From Rickettsia hoogstraalii (GTDB lineage: Bacteria; Pseudomonadota; Alphaproteobacteria; Rickettsiales; Rickettsiaceae), in contig NZ_CCXM01000001.1 of assembly GCF_000825685.1 (NCBI RefSeq), positions 579,827-643,826 on the forward strand: a stretch of DNA of 64,000 nucleotides, in the 5' to 3' direction. The stretch's first letter is position 1; every line of letters begins with the position of its first letter. The notes under the pieces are model-generated. The model was given only the letters and a program-made list of their open reading frames with translations, was not told the origin of the DNA and searched no databases. This document shows, one piece after another, positions 9,711-21,029 of the stretch. The translations under genes were made by a program, and so were the position numbers.

Positions 9711-10850
9711 ATGAAAGCTATTGTTAAACGCCCTCATTATTTAGAAAAGATAACAACACAATTTTTAAGTCATAAAATTGTAGCTCTTTTAGGACCAAGG
9801 CAATGCGGCAAAACTACTTTAGCCCGTCAATTTGCGAAAGGACAAAAAGAAATACATTTTTTTGATTTGGAAGATATAAGAGATTTAGCTGCTTTAGAAA
9901 ATCCTTATATAGCTCTTGAAAGTAAAAAAGGCTTAATTATTATTGATGAAATTCAAAGATTACCGGATTTATTTCCTACTTTGCGAGTTCTAGCTGATAA
10001 AGATACAGAGCAGTGTTTTTTAATACTCGGTAGTGCTTCAAAAGATTTAATTAGACAATCGTCAGAAACACTTGCAGGCAGAATAGCTTATATAGAAGTG
10101 CATCCTTTTTCTTTATTAGAAGTAGATAATGTAGAACAATTACATCTATTCGGTGGATTTCCAAATTGTTATCTCTATCCAAAAACAGGTTTTGACTGGT
10201 TAGAGCAATATATTAGAACTTTTTTAGAGCGTGATATTCCAAATCTTGGTTTTTCTATTCCACCTAGCACATTACGTCGTTTTTGGACTATGCTTGCTCA
10301 TTATCACGGAAATATTTTTAATGCTTCTGAAATTGGGAAGTCTTTAGGAGTGAGTGACCATACCGTCAAAAATTATCTAGATATTTTATCCGGTACTTTT
10401 ATGGTACGTCAATTATATCCTTGGTTTGAAAATATTTCCAAACGTCAGAAAAAACGACCTAAAATATATTTTACTGATTCAGGAATATTTCATCATTTAA
10501 TTGATATTTATTCACCTGAGCAATTATTAAGACATCCAAAACTAGGAGCAAGCTTTGAAGGATTTGCTCTAGAGCAAATAATACGAATTTTTAATAAACG
10601 TAGTGAGGATTGTTATTACTGGGGGATACATCAAGAAGGAGAACTAGATTTATTTATAAGACATAAGGGTCTAAAGCTGGGTTTTGAGTTTAAATTTAGC
10701 GATGCTCCTACTCTTACTTCTTCGATGCATAAAGCCATAGACTATTTAAAATTAGATGAATTATTTGTTATATATCCCGGAACAAGAAAATATCAATTAG
10801 AAAGCAATATAACCGTTGTGCCGGTTAAAGATATCGTAACGCTTGCGTAA
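9711..10850 (+). CDS. AAA+ ATPase with C-terminal DUF4143 domain
   Basis: 379 residues. The N-terminal ATPase half has Walker A GPRQCGKTTLARQF (about residues 28-41), Walker B GLIIIDEIQR (about 84-93) and a sensor LILGSAS. The C-terminal half follows the DUF4143 pattern: a winged-helix-like SEIGKSLGVSDHTVKNYLDIL, then KIYFTDSGIFHHL and a PD-(D/E)XK-like ELDLFI...GFEFKFS core. Such proteins are widespread accessory ATPases of unknown biological role, often patchily distributed. The gene stands alone between ccmA and the minus-strand nuo genes and looks intact. Confidence 0.85.
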   Translation: MKAIVKRPHYLEKITTQFLSHKIVALLGPRQCGKTTLARQFAKGQKEIHFFDLEDIRDLAALENPYIALESKKGLIIIDEIQRLPDLFPTLRVLADKDTEQCFLILGSASKDLIRQSSETLAGRIAYIEVHPFSLLEVDNVEQLHLFGGFPNCYLYPKTGFDWLEQYIRTFLERDIPNLGFSIPPSTLRRFWTMLAHYHGNIFNASEIGKSLGVSDHTVKNYLDILSGTFMVRQLYPWFENISKRQKKRPKIYFTDSGIFHHLIDIYSPEQLLRHPKLGASFEGFALEQIIRIFNKRSEDCYYWGIHQEGELDLFIRHKGLKLGFEFKFSDAPTLTSSMHKAIDYLKLDELFVIYPGTRKYQLESNITVVPVKDIVTLA

Positions 10851-10851
10851 T

Positions 10852-11021
10852 TCTATAGTACCGGACAGTTTATAAAAGACTCGTCATTGCGAGCCGGCAT
10901 TTTTATGCCGGCGTGGCAATCTCAGGAGTTTTTTTATATTATCTTATGAGATTGCCGCATCGTTTGCTAACGCAACTCCTCGCAATGACGAGGGATTTTC
11001 AAAAACTATCCAGTACTATAG
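10852..11021. repeat. Family A palindrome inside a longer inverted repeat
   Basis: Core family A at 10883-10989 (gtcattgcgagccggc ... cgcaatgac). It is flanked by inverted ctatagtaccggacag and a matching ccagtactatag, extending the palindrome to about 170 bp. Lies between two convergent genes and could form a strong hairpin in both transcripts. Confidence 0.8.
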
Positions 11022-11025
11022 TAAT

Positions 11026-11505
11026 TTACCTATACTCATAATCCTTATGTAATTTACTAGCTAGTGCCTGCTCCCATCTATCGCCGTTTTGCAGTAATCT
11101 TTCTTTATCGTAAATAAGTGCAGTATGAGTTAGACTTGCAAACTCAAAATTAGGTCCTTCAACTATCGCATCTACAGGACAAGCTTCTTGGCATAACCCG
11201 CAATAAATACATTTTGTCATGTCTATATCATAACGAGTGGTACGTCTACTGCCGTCATCTCGTTCATCAGCTTCAATCACTATCGCTTGTGCCGGACAAA
11301 TTGCCTCACAAAGCTTGCAAGCAATACAACGTTCTTCGCCGTTTTCATAGCGACGCAGTGCATGCTCACCCTTAAATCTAGGGCTAACAGGACTTTTTTC
11401 ATAAGGATAATTTATGGTAACTTTGGGCTTAAAGAAATACTTTAAAGTCAAAGCCATCCCCCGTACTATCTCATATAGAAAAAATGATTTTAAATAGTTT
11501 ATCAT
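11026..11505 (-). CDS. nuoI: NADH-quinone oxidoreductase subunit I (2 x 4Fe-4S ferredoxin-like)
   Basis: 159 residues. Two classic 4Fe-4S motifs are seen: [12 protein letters not shown] and [12 protein letters not shown]. The N-terminal segment is amphipathic and binds the membrane interface. NuoI carries the N6a/N6b clusters that pass electrons toward quinone in the complex I peripheral arm. Last gene of the minus-strand nuoG-nuoH-nuoI set. Confidence 0.97.
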   Translation of the reverse strand: MINYLKSFFLYEIVRGMALTLKYFFKPKVTINYPYEKSPVSPRFKGEHALRRYENGEERCIACKLCEAICPAQAIVIEADERDDGSRRTTRYDIDMTKCIYCGLCQEACPVDAIVEGPNFEFASLTHTALIYDKERLLQNGDRWEQALASKLHKDYEYR

Positions 11506-11522
11506 AATATTAAAAAATACCT

Positions 11523-11551
11523 GTCATCCCGTGGTCAAGCCACGGGATGAC
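11523..11551. repeat. Short family C hairpin between nuoH and nuoI
   Basis: A 29-bp perfect palindrome: gtcatcccgtgg, a short loop, then ccacgggatgac. The same arm appears at 59838-59867 inside a larger composite. Confidence 0.8.
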
Positions 11552-11578
11552 AATGTAGAGCAATGATACTCTCCCCCT

Positions 11579-12598
11579 CTAAACACTTGGCAAGTTATCA
11601 GTATAAACAAGTACGCTTGACACTAACACCACCCAAAATAAAGTTAGAGGTAAAAATACTTTCCACCCCAAACGCATTAATTGATCATAACGATATCTTG
11701 GCAAGGTTGCTCTAATCCATAAAAAGCAAAACAATAAGAATCCGACCTTAAATATAAACCAAAAGAATCCCGGAATACAATCTAACCACGATATATTAAA
11801 GGGCGGCAAATAACCTCCTAAAAAGAAAGTCGTAGTCATTGCACTAACTAATATCATATTAGCATATTCACCTAGAAAAAATAAAGCAAATCCCATAGAG
11901 GAATATTCAACATTATAGCCTGCAACTAGCTCTGACTCTGCTTCAGGTAAATCAAAAGGTAACCTATTTGTTTCGGCAAGCACTGAGATAAAAAACACGA
12001 CACCCATAGGTAGTAGCATTAAATCAATCCACCACGGCATTGTTCTTTGTGCTTCAATAATCCCACTTAAATTGAGAGTACCAGTAGTAAGTAACACAGT
12101 AATAATAACGAGTCCCATCGATACTTCATAAGAAATCATTTGGGCCGAGGAACGTATAGCACCAAGGAATGCATATTTTGAGTTACTAGCCCAACCGGCA
12201 ATAATAATGCCATAAACGCTTAAAGAGGATATAGCAAGAATATATAAAACACCGACATTAATATCTGCAAGAACTACGCCCTTTGCAAAAGGTATAACTG
12301 CCCAGCCGATTAAACTTAATATAAAAGTTATCATCGGTGCTAAAATAAATAATATTTTATCGGAATTGGTTGGAATTATCGGCTCTTTGAATAAAAGCTT
12401 AACCGCATCAGCAATAGGCTGAAGTAATCCAAACGGACCAACGACATTCGGTCCACGTCGTAGCTGCATTAATCCAATAACACGACGTTCTGCATATGTT
12501 AAATACGCAACGCATAAAATTAAAGGGATAGTGATCGCCACCACCTTTAGAGCGATTATAATTAACGGGAAAATATATTCAAAAAAGAGTTCTGTCAT
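11579..12598 (-). CDS. nuoH: NADH-quinone oxidoreductase subunit H
   Basis: 339 residues, about eight transmembrane helices. Conserved blocks: [21 protein letters not shown] with its charged loop near residues 34-54, [19 protein letters not shown] near residue 215 (quinone-site loop) and [17 protein letters not shown] near residue 295. NuoH links the peripheral and membrane arms and helps form the quinone chamber. Cotranscribed with nuoG and nuoI. Confidence 0.97.
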   Translation of the reverse strand: MTELFFEYIFPLIIIALKVVAITIPLILCVAYLTYAERRVIGLMQLRRGPNVVGPFGLLQPIADAVKLLFKEPIIPTNSDKILFILAPMITFILSLIGWAVIPFAKGVVLADINVGVLYILAISSLSVYGIIIAGWASNSKYAFLGAIRSSAQMISYEVSMGLVIITVLLTTGTLNLSGIIEAQRTMPWWIDLMLLPMGVVFFISVLAETNRLPFDLPEAESELVAGYNVEYSSMGFALFFLGEYANMILVSAMTTTFFLGGYLPPFNISWLDCIPGFFWFIFKVGFLLFCFLWIRATLPRYRYDQLMRLGWKVFLPLTLFWVVLVSSVLVYTDNLPSV

Positions 12599-12623
12599 AA
12601 TGTTATTTGATTGTCATCTTATC

Positions 12624-12721
12624 GTCATTGCGAGGCAATTACAAAGTAATTGACGAAGCAATCTCAGGAATTAGTCTTACTTCATGAGATTGCCACGCTC
12701 TCTGCGTTCGCTTGCAATGAC
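12624..12721. repeat. Family A palindromic repeat between nuoG and nuoH
   Basis: Starts gtcattgcgaggcaatt and ends gcttgcaatgac, about 98 bp. Ends only 6 bases from the nuoG stop. Confidence 0.88.
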
Positions 12722-12727
12722 AATTCT

Positions 12728-14743
12728 TCATGCTACCTCCCTACTTCTTTCTTCCTTAGCCTCTACGCACTTAGCCATAGTGACCGAGTTTTTACTAATT
12801 ACATCAGTCATATAATAATTAATAGGTTCCGTAGTTATAGGCTCTTTTGATAACTTATCTTTAGAGCTAAATTTAGCAAATTTACTCTCTACAATTTTAT
12901 CAATATTAGCAAATATCTCATATTCTTTAGCAAGTTTGGCTCTTACTTCTTGTAAATCACTCATTCCGATATCTATTTTTAGGAAACCTGCCACCTCTTT
13001 AATAATTTCTATATCTTCTTTAGCTGTTCCTACAAGCGATACTGCTTTTTCTGCTATTTGCGGTCTTCCTTCTAAATTTACGTAAATTCCGCTCTGCTCT
13101 GTATAAGCAGCCGCAGGTAAAATTACATCAGCATTCGCAGCACCTGCATCCCCATGATGTCCTTGATATACTATAAAAGCCGATTTCAGCTTATCAAATG
13201 AGACGGCGTCCGCTCCAAGCAGATAAGCGAGTTCCAGTTCTTCAAGCTTAATAGGATTATTAAAACCAATGTCAAGACCGCCAACTATAGAAGCATGATT
13301 ATGCAATATATTAAAGCCCTTCCAATCATCACGCATAATATTATATTCAACCGCTATCTTATGAATAAGCGACAATATAGCATATCCGTCATCTCTTGCA
13401 TATACGCCGTCACCTACTATAATCATCGGATATTTTGCTCCTTTTAAGGCTTTCGTAAACTCATGAGTACCAATAGCTAGCTCCTCAATAATCTTAATAT
13501 CACTTCCTAAATCCTGAATTCTATAAGTTTGGTTATGTCCCTCACCTATTCTTGCTATTTTTAATGAACCGGCACGCACTTTCTGTCCTATTCGGCTATT
13601 TAACACCGGAGCTATCTGCCTTGGATTTGCTCCGATCAATAAACACAAATCAGCCTTTTCTACGCCGGCAATAGTTGTATTAAATAAATAGTTGCCCCGC
13701 TCGTTTGTATCTATTTTATAGTTAAACTGATTAACACTATAATTATTACAGCCAAGCTTTTGCATTAATGTTTTTAGCATAAACATTGTCTCAACAGATG
13801 TAAGAGAGCCAGCAATAGCAGCAATTTTCTCCGGTTTTATGGATTTAACTTTATCTGCTATCGTTTTTAAAGCTTCGCTCCAGCTAGCTTCTACTAATTT
13901 ACCGTTTTTTCTGATATAAGGGCGATCTAAACGCTGATATTTCAAACCGTCATAACTAAAACGGTTTTTATCAGAAAGCCATTCCTCATTTATTTCTTCA
14001 TTAACACGAGGTAATATTCTCATTACCTCATCGCCTCTACTATCTATACGAATATTGGAACCTTCGGCATCATGTACACCAATGCTAGCAGTATGTTTTA
14101 GTTCCCATTTACGAGCTTTAAAGGCATAAGGTTTGGAATTTAAAGCACCGACCGGACAAATATCTATCATATTACCGGAAATTTCAGAATCGAGCGTTTG
14201 CTCTAAATATGAAGTTACCTCCATATGCTCGCCACGATGAATAGCTCCCATTTCTTCTATTCCGGCTATATCATTTGCAAATCTAATACATCTTGTACAT
14301 TGTATGCATCTAGTCATCGCTGTTTTAATCAACGGTCCCATATATTTATCTTTAATAGATCTCTTATTTTCATGAAATCTATTAGTACCTTTACCGTATC
14401 TAAAAGCCTGATCTTGTAGGTCGCACTCCCCACCTTGATCACAAATAGGACAATCTAGAGGATGGTTAATAAGTAAAAACTCCATCACCCCTTCACGTGC
14501 TTTTTTTACCATAGGTGTATCGGTGTGAATAACCATACCGTTACTTACCGGCATTGCACAAGAAGCTATAGGCTTGGGTGATTTTTCCATTTCAACCAAG
14601 CACATACGACAATTACCGGCGATTTTTAGACGCTCATGATAACAAAAATGAGGAATTTCTTTACCTGCTTGTGTACAGGCTTGATAAACGGTGCTACCTT
14701 CTGATACTTCTATTTCAGAGCCGTCTACGTTCAGTTTTATCAT
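12728..14743 (-). CDS. nuoG: NADH-quinone oxidoreductase subunit G
   Basis: 671 residues. The N-terminus carries the complex I iron-sulfur ligands: 2Fe-2S CYHERLKIAGNCRMC (about residues 34-48), the His/Cys cluster HPLDCPICDQGGECDLQD (about 95-112), and the 4Fe-4S CIQCTRC...ICPVGAL set. The C-terminal two thirds is a molybdopterin-oxidoreductase-like domain without a needed cofactor site. It is the largest peripheral-arm subunit. The start is one base after the upstream small membrane protein gene. Confidence 0.97.
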   Translation of the reverse strand: MIKLNVDGSEIEVSEGSTVYQACTQAGKEIPHFCYHERLKIAGNCRMCLVEMEKSPKPIASCAMPVSNGMVIHTDTPMVKKAREGVMEFLLINHPLDCPICDQGGECDLQDQAFRYGKGTNRFHENKRSIKDKYMGPLIKTAMTRCIQCTRCIRFANDIAGIEEMGAIHRGEHMEVTSYLEQTLDSEISGNMIDICPVGALNSKPYAFKARKWELKHTASIGVHDAEGSNIRIDSRGDEVMRILPRVNEEINEEWLSDKNRFSYDGLKYQRLDRPYIRKNGKLVEASWSEALKTIADKVKSIKPEKIAAIAGSLTSVETMFMLKTLMQKLGCNNYSVNQFNYKIDTNERGNYLFNTTIAGVEKADLCLLIGANPRQIAPVLNSRIGQKVRAGSLKIARIGEGHNQTYRIQDLGSDIKIIEELAIGTHEFTKALKGAKYPMIIVGDGVYARDDGYAILSLIHKIAVEYNIMRDDWKGFNILHNHASIVGGLDIGFNNPIKLEELELAYLLGADAVSFDKLKSAFIVYQGHHGDAGAANADVILPAAAYTEQSGIYVNLEGRPQIAEKAVSLVGTAKEDIEIIKEVAGFLKIDIGMSDLQEVRAKLAKEYEIFANIDKIVESKFAKFSSKDKLSKEPITTEPINYYMTDVISKNSVTMAKCVEAKEERSREVA

Positions 14744-14744
14744 C

Positions 14745-15101
14745 TTATTTAATCCAATAAGTCATAGGGTTCGGATAAGCTTGATCCTCTACCATATATT
14801 TAAAACCGATGGCAACACGAAGTACATACCAAACAGCAAGTGCAAAGTATAGTACTACTCCAATAATGATAAACGTAAATATAAAACATACAATCCACCC
14901 AAGTACCCCAAGGCAAAAAGTACGAAATAAAAACACGTAATGACTAGTAGCAAAATTATCACCTTTATCTTTATTAAGATATGCAAAAAATACTCCGATT
15001 AATGGTAATATCGGTACTACTATCCCGCATAAATATAATATATATACTACAATTAAGTTTTTCTTACCGCTCTCGGTATATTCTTTAAGATGTTTGTCCA
15101 T
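14745..15101 (-). CDS. Small integral membrane protein, DUF4870/Tic20-like
   Basis: 118 residues with three to four hydrophobic helices (VVYILYLCGIVVPILPLIGVFF, FRTFCLGVLGWIVCFIF, IIGVVLYFALAVWYVL) and an HYVFLFRTF segment between the first two. This arrangement resembles the DUF4870 or Tic20-like families of uncharacterised membrane proteins. It directly precedes nuoG with a one-base gap, so it is probably the first gene of the nuoGHI transcript. Function unknown. Confidence 0.75.
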   Translation of the reverse strand: MDKHLKEYTESGKKNLIVVYILYLCGIVVPILPLIGVFFAYLNKDKGDNFATSHYVFLFRTFCLGVLGWIVCFIFTFIIIGVVLYFALAVWYVLRVAIGFKYMVEDQAYPNPMTYWIK

Positions 15102-15122
15102 ATGTTTTTCCTTTTTTACTGA

Positions 15123-15288
15123 TTAGAGGCTATCGGTAAATAAACTTTAATTAGTAATTAAAGAGCTTTTTTAGCGAAAATTGATAAGATTTTTGTGGGA
15201 ATATTATTCATATTTCAAAAAAATCTTATAATTTGCAGCAAAAAAGAATTAAATTACCGGTTAAAATTTGTTTACTGATAAACTCTTA
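15123..15288. repeat. Family F palindromic element, copy 1
   Basis: Outer arms ttagaggctatcggtaaat and gtttactgataaactctta are imperfect inverted copies. The core (agcgaaaattgataagattt ... aatcttataatttgcagc) is almost the same as in copies at 39966 and 50294, while the arms differ. Ends 4 bases from the Rpn-family gene stop. Confidence 0.85.
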
Positions 15289-15292
15289 GATT

Positions 15293-16132
15293 TCATCTTA
15301 ATCTTTGTATTTCTTTCATAGGTAATTCGGTAAATTCCATAATTTCTTCTATAGGTCTTTTTTTAATTAACATCTTTTTTGCTATTTTTTCTATTGTTTT
15401 TTCTTCCATTTTCTTAACAGCACTAGCTTCAATTTTAAGCCAATTTAAGCGATTTTCATATTCTTCTCTTTCTTCATCACTTAAATTTATTACTTCAAGC
15501 ACATTTAATGCTTTCTTTAGCTCTTTACTGTTTAATTCTTTAGGAAGCTTATCTTTATTTAGCAAATCATTTCGAGTAAAAAAAGCAACCCATATATCTA
15601 AAGCATTCTTTACTTTTTTTACTATATCAGATAATTCTTCTTTAATGTTATCAGCAAACTTATTGAGTTCTATAGTGTGTAGCTCTATATCCTCAAAATA
15701 TTTCAAACCGGTTTCATCTTCTTTTAACCTGAATATATTATGATATTTATCAATATTTGTGATGCCAGTAAAATTAAGTATATGGATTCCTATCGTTTTG
15801 TTTAATTCTGAATATCTAGAACCTTCTTTTAGCTGTCCAGCATATAGCTTTGCCCAATAATATAAAGCTCTTTTATCATAATTTGCTTCATCCGTTACTT
15901 GGATTTCGATATTAAACATTTTACCGCTTTCGCTTTTGGCTTTAATATCTAAAACAGAAAGCTTATCGTTTAAAAAACTCTTTGGATTATATGGATTAAG
16001 TAGAGTTACTTCTTTTACTTGATCTTCCTTGGTTACTATAGAATTAATAAGCGATATTAATAAATCTTTGTTCTCTTCTACTCCAAAGATTTTTTTAAAT
16101 GCTAGATCTACTCTTGGATTAACTCTATACAT
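15293..16132 (-). CDS. Rpn-family recombination-promoting nuclease / PD-(D/E)XK transposase-like protein
   Basis: 279 residues. The start YRVNPRVDLAFKKIFGVEEN and the core VLDIKAKSESGKMFNIEIQV (Asp, then Glu-x-Gln) fit the PD-(D/E)XK nuclease family PF12784 (Rpn/YhgA-like). The C-terminus is helical and charged, with the EEIMEFTELPMKEIQRL tail typical of these proteins. They promote recombination in E. coli and are common in rickettsial genomes. The ATG lies 2 bases after the acnA stop, an unusually tight position for an accessory gene, so it probably relies on acnA transcription. Confidence 0.85.
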   Translation of the reverse strand: MYRVNPRVDLAFKKIFGVEENKDLLISLINSIVTKEDQVKEVTLLNPYNPKSFLNDKLSVLDIKAKSESGKMFNIEIQVTDEANYDKRALYYWAKLYAGQLKEGSRYSELNKTIGIHILNFTGITNIDKYHNIFRLKEDETGLKYFEDIELHTIELNKFADNIKEELSDIVKKVKNALDIWVAFFTRNDLLNKDKLPKELNSKELKKALNVLEVINLSDEEREEYENRLNWLKIEASAVKKMEEKTIEKIAKKMLIKKRPIEEIMEFTELPMKEIQRLR

Positions 16133-16134
16133 AG

Positions 16135-18771
16135 TTATTTTTTCAAACTCTCTACCACAAAATGCATAATACTGCCGTGCTTTATATAATTTATCTCATT
16201 ATCCGTAAATATTTGCAATATTAAATCGATTGTTCTTGTTTCGCCAGTTTGTTTTTTTATCACGCATTTAACAGGATTATAAGGCTTTATTTGTTCACTT
16301 AAGCCTATAATATCAATAGTTTCCAAACCGTCTAACTTTAAATCTAATCTTGTATTATTGCCGGTAAAAGTTAGCGGTAAAATACCCATACCAACTAAAT
16401 TTGAACGATGTATTCGCTCAAAGCTCTCGGCAATCACTGCCTTTACGCCAAGCAGTTGCGGACCTTTTGCCGCCCAATCTCTAGACGAACCGCTACCATA
16501 TTCTTTACCGGCAAAAATCACCACAGGTACATCATTAGCTTTATAGTCCATAGCCGCATCGTAAATAGTTTGCTGCGTACTACTTAATTGGTTTATAGTA
16601 AAGCCTCCTTCTACTCCCTTACACATTTCGTTTTTTATACGGATATTAGCAAATGTGCCACGCATCATCACTTCATGATTTCCTCTACGTGATCCGTAAG
16701 AGTTGAAATCTAGAGGCTCTATATGATGGTCCGTTAAATATTTAGCAGCAGGGCTGGTTTTACTAATACTTCCTGCCGGCGAAATATGATCGGTAGTAAT
16801 AGAATCACCGAAAATTGCTAGAATTTTTGCAGATTTTATATCTTTTATACTATTCTTGCTGCCTATATCCTCAAAATAAGGCGGATTATTAATATAGGTA
16901 CTGTTCTTATTCCAGTTATAAGTAGAGCTAGTTGTAATCTGTAAATCTTTCCACTCTTTCGTTCCGCTAAATATATCGGAATATTTTTCTATAAACATAG
17001 AGGAATTAATTGAATTTGCAATAACTTCATCTATCTCTTCTTTGCTTGGCCAAATATCTTTTAAATAAATATTTTTTCCTATCGGCTGATTATTTAAATC
17101 TATATTAAGAGTGCCACTAAGTGCATATGCTACGACTAAAATAGGCGAGCCGAGATAGCTTGCTTTAGTAAGTGGATTAATTCGCCCTTCAAAATTCCTA
17201 TTACCAGATAAAACAGAAGCAACAACTAGCCCGTTTTTGTTAATAGTTTCCTCTATTTCCGGATTTAGAGGTCCGGAATTACCGATGCAAGTAGTGCAGC
17301 CGTAACCTACTAGATTAAACCCTAATTCATCTAAATATTTATCAAGACCGCTAAGCTTCAAATATTCCGTTACGACTTTTGAACCCGGAGCAAGAGAAGT
17401 TTTAACCCAAGGCTTTACCTTTAATCCTTGTTCTAGTGCTTTTTTAGCAAGAAGTGCTGCACCAATCATCACACTAGGATTAGAAGTATTAGTACAGCTA
17501 GTAATTGCTGCAATTACTACATCACCGTTACCGATTTCGTAATTCTGATTTGCTATAACATACTTTTTATCAATGTCCTTATTTTCTAAAGCAAGACACG
17601 GTAATTCTTGTTTAAAACTATTCGCAACGTCATTTAAATTTACCCTATCTTGTGGACGTTTTGGACCGGCGAGTGAACTTTGTATTTTCGATAAATCTAA
17701 CTCTAAAATTTCGGTATATTCTGCCTCATGCTCAAAATCATACCAAAGATTCTGCTCGTTTGCGTATTTTTCTACTAATTTGATTTGCGTTTTTTCTCTA
17801 CCTGTTAGCTCTAAATATTTTATAGTTTCTTGGTCAATCGGGAAAAAGCCACAAGTAGCACCGTATTCAGGCGACATATTAGAAATGGTAGCACGATCGG
17901 CAATCGTTAGATTTTTTAGCCCCTCACCGAAAAACTCAACAAATTTACCTACTACTTTCTTTTTCCGTAGCATCTCGGTAACGGTTAAAACTAAATCGGT
18001 TGCGGTAGCTATGCCTGTTAATTTTCCTGTTAGTTTTACCCCAATTACTTCCGGCAGGATCATAGTAAGAGGTTGTCCAAGCATTGCAGCTTCTGCTTCT
18101 ATTCCGCCAACTCCCCAACCAAGCACCGATACACCGTTTACCATGGTTGTATGGCTATCTGTTCCAACTAAACTATCAGGGTAAGCAAGCCCGTCCTTAT
18201 GCCACACGACTTTTGCTAAATATTCTAAATTTACCTGATGGCAAATACCTGTACCAGGCGGCACTACTTTAAAATTATTAAATGCTTGCTGCCCCCATTT
18301 AAGAAATGCATAACGCTCTATATTACGTTTCATTTCCATCTGTACGTTTTTATCGAATGAGTCCTTAGCTGCATAAGAATCAACGCTTACGGAATGGTCT
18401 ATTACCAAATCAACAGGAATAAGCGGGTTAATTTTTAACGGATCGCCTCCTATTTTCTTCATCGCATCACGCATAGCAGCCAAGTCTACAATAGCAGGCA
18501 CACCGGTAAAATCCTGCATCAAAACTCTTGCCGGCATAAAATCTATTTCCGCATCAGATTTTTTAGTTTTTAGCCATTCTTTAAATACAAGTAAGCTTTC
18601 TTTATTCCCACCGGTACGTAGCACGTTTTCAAATAATACTCTTAAACTGTAGGGGAGCTTTTTTAAAGGAAGTTCGATATCGCTTGCCGCTTTATTTATA
18701 TCGTAAATTTCGTAGGAAATATTATCGACTGATAACTCTTTTATATATTCTGAATTATGCACTTTTGACAT
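16135..18771 (-). CDS. acnA: Aconitate hydratase A
   Basis: 878 residues, full length for AcnA. The 4Fe-4S cluster ligands are in TSCTNTSNPS and GCTTCIGNSG, and the catalytic-domain stretch GDSITTDHISPAGSI with GSRRGNHEVMMRG is intact. It interconverts citrate and isocitrate in the TCA cycle. No operon partner upstream; a family B repeat precedes it. Confidence 0.98.
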   Translation of the reverse strand: MSKVHNSEYIKELSVDNISYEIYDINKAASDIELPLKKLPYSLRVLFENVLRTGGNKESLLVFKEWLKTKKSDAEIDFMPARVLMQDFTGVPAIVDLAAMRDAMKKIGGDPLKINPLIPVDLVIDHSVSVDSYAAKDSFDKNVQMEMKRNIERYAFLKWGQQAFNNFKVVPPGTGICHQVNLEYLAKVVWHKDGLAYPDSLVGTDSHTTMVNGVSVLGWGVGGIEAEAAMLGQPLTMILPEVIGVKLTGKLTGIATATDLVLTVTEMLRKKKVVGKFVEFFGEGLKNLTIADRATISNMSPEYGATCGFFPIDQETIKYLELTGREKTQIKLVEKYANEQNLWYDFEHEAEYTEILELDLSKIQSSLAGPKRPQDRVNLNDVANSFKQELPCLALENKDIDKKYVIANQNYEIGNGDVVIAAITSCTNTSNPSVMIGAALLAKKALEQGLKVKPWVKTSLAPGSKVVTEYLKLSGLDKYLDELGFNLVGYGCTTCIGNSGPLNPEIEETINKNGLVVASVLSGNRNFEGRINPLTKASYLGSPILVVAYALSGTLNIDLNNQPIGKNIYLKDIWPSKEEIDEVIANSINSSMFIEKYSDIFSGTKEWKDLQITTSSTYNWNKNSTYINNPPYFEDIGSKNSIKDIKSAKILAIFGDSITTDHISPAGSISKTSPAAKYLTDHHIEPLDFNSYGSRRGNHEVMMRGTFANIRIKNEMCKGVEGGFTINQLSSTQQTIYDAAMDYKANDVPVVIFAGKEYGSGSSRDWAAKGPQLLGVKAVIAESFERIHRSNLVGMGILPLTFTGNNTRLDLKLDGLETIDIIGLSEQIKPYNPVKCVIKKQTGETRTIDLILQIFTDNEINYIKHGSIMHFVVESLKK

Positions 18772-18825
18772 TTGTTTCTCACTCTAATATTCGTTGTGTG
18801 GTACTTAAGTGGCATCGCCGACCAT

Positions 18826-18942
18826 GTCATTCCTGCGAAAGCAGGAATCCAGTAATAAAAATTTATAAATACTTTAAGTTTTTAAAATTAAAAGCTCAAT
18901 TTATTTCGCTTTTTTTTGGATTCCCGCTTCCGCGGGAATGAC
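18826..18942. repeat. Family B palindromic repeat
   Basis: Starts gtcattcctgcgaaagcagg and ends cgcttccgcgggaatgac, about 117 bp with an A/T-rich middle. Lies between acnA and atpC. Confidence 0.88.
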
Positions 18943-19003
18943 ATAAAAACTAGAAATAATTATTAAAATAACCTTATCCCAAAACGTAGATTTTTCAAAC
19001 AAA

Positions 19004-19342
19004 TTAATGTTGTTCTGATAAAGGTTTTTGAAGATCGAGAAGCTTAGTTGCTATTTCCGCTTCACTTAAATTCGTAACGTTAATAGCCGTTTCTGTGGCT
19101 ATGTTAACATAACTTCCCGTTACTTCGGTTACACCGCCGGAAACAAGATAAGTAATTTGTGGGTTGTGTATATCATCTATATAAACCTGTACTAAACCGG
19201 CTTTTAAACTAACGATCATCGGAGCGTGATTCGGCAGCACTCCAAACATACCCTCTTCACCCGGAATTGTTACCATTTTAGCTTGCTTTTCAAATGCAAT
19301 ACTTAAAGTAGTAATTATTTTGACTAGAATTGTTTCGTTCAT
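19004..19342 (-). CDS. atpC: ATP synthase epsilon subunit
   Basis: 112 residues. The N-terminal beta-sandwich is clear ([27 protein letters not shown]; then [23 protein letters not shown]). The protein stops soon after [13 protein letters not shown], so most of the usual C-terminal helical hairpin, which inhibits ATP hydrolysis in E. coli, is shortened. It completes the F1 part. Last gene of the minus-strand lpdA-atpHAGDC run. Confidence 0.93.
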   Translation of the reverse strand: MNETILVKIITTLSIAFEKQAKMVTIPGEEGMFGVLPNHAPMIVSLKAGLVQVYIDDIHNPQITYLVSGGVTEVTGSYVNIATETAINVTNLSEAEIATKLLDLQKPLSEQH

Positions 19343-19360
19343 GGGCTAATTATATTTTTC

Positions 19361-19459
19361 GTCATTGCGAGGAAATTATGAAATAATTGACGAAGCAATC
19401 TCAGGAGTTCGTTATTATTTCATGAGATTGCCACGCAGCCTACGGCTGCTCGCAATGAC
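19361..19459. repeat. Family A palindromic repeat between atpD and atpC
   Basis: Starts gtcattgcgaggaaatta and ends ggctgctcgcaatgac, about 99 bp. Confidence 0.9.
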
Positions 19460-19473
19460 GATTATGGTTACAT

Positions 19474-20922
<1,449 letters not shown>

Positions 20923-20933
20923 TTATAAAAAAC

Positions 20934-21024
20934 GTCATCGCGAGAAGAAACTGAAAGTTTCGACGAAGCAATCTCGGGATATTTGATGAGATTGCCACGC
21001 AGCCTACGGCTTGCTCGCAATGAC
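20934..21024. repeat. Family A palindromic repeat between atpG and atpD
   Basis: Starts gtcatcgcgagaagaaac (one change from the usual start) and ends gcttgctcgcaatgac. Confidence 0.88.
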
Positions 21025-21029
21025 GGTCA

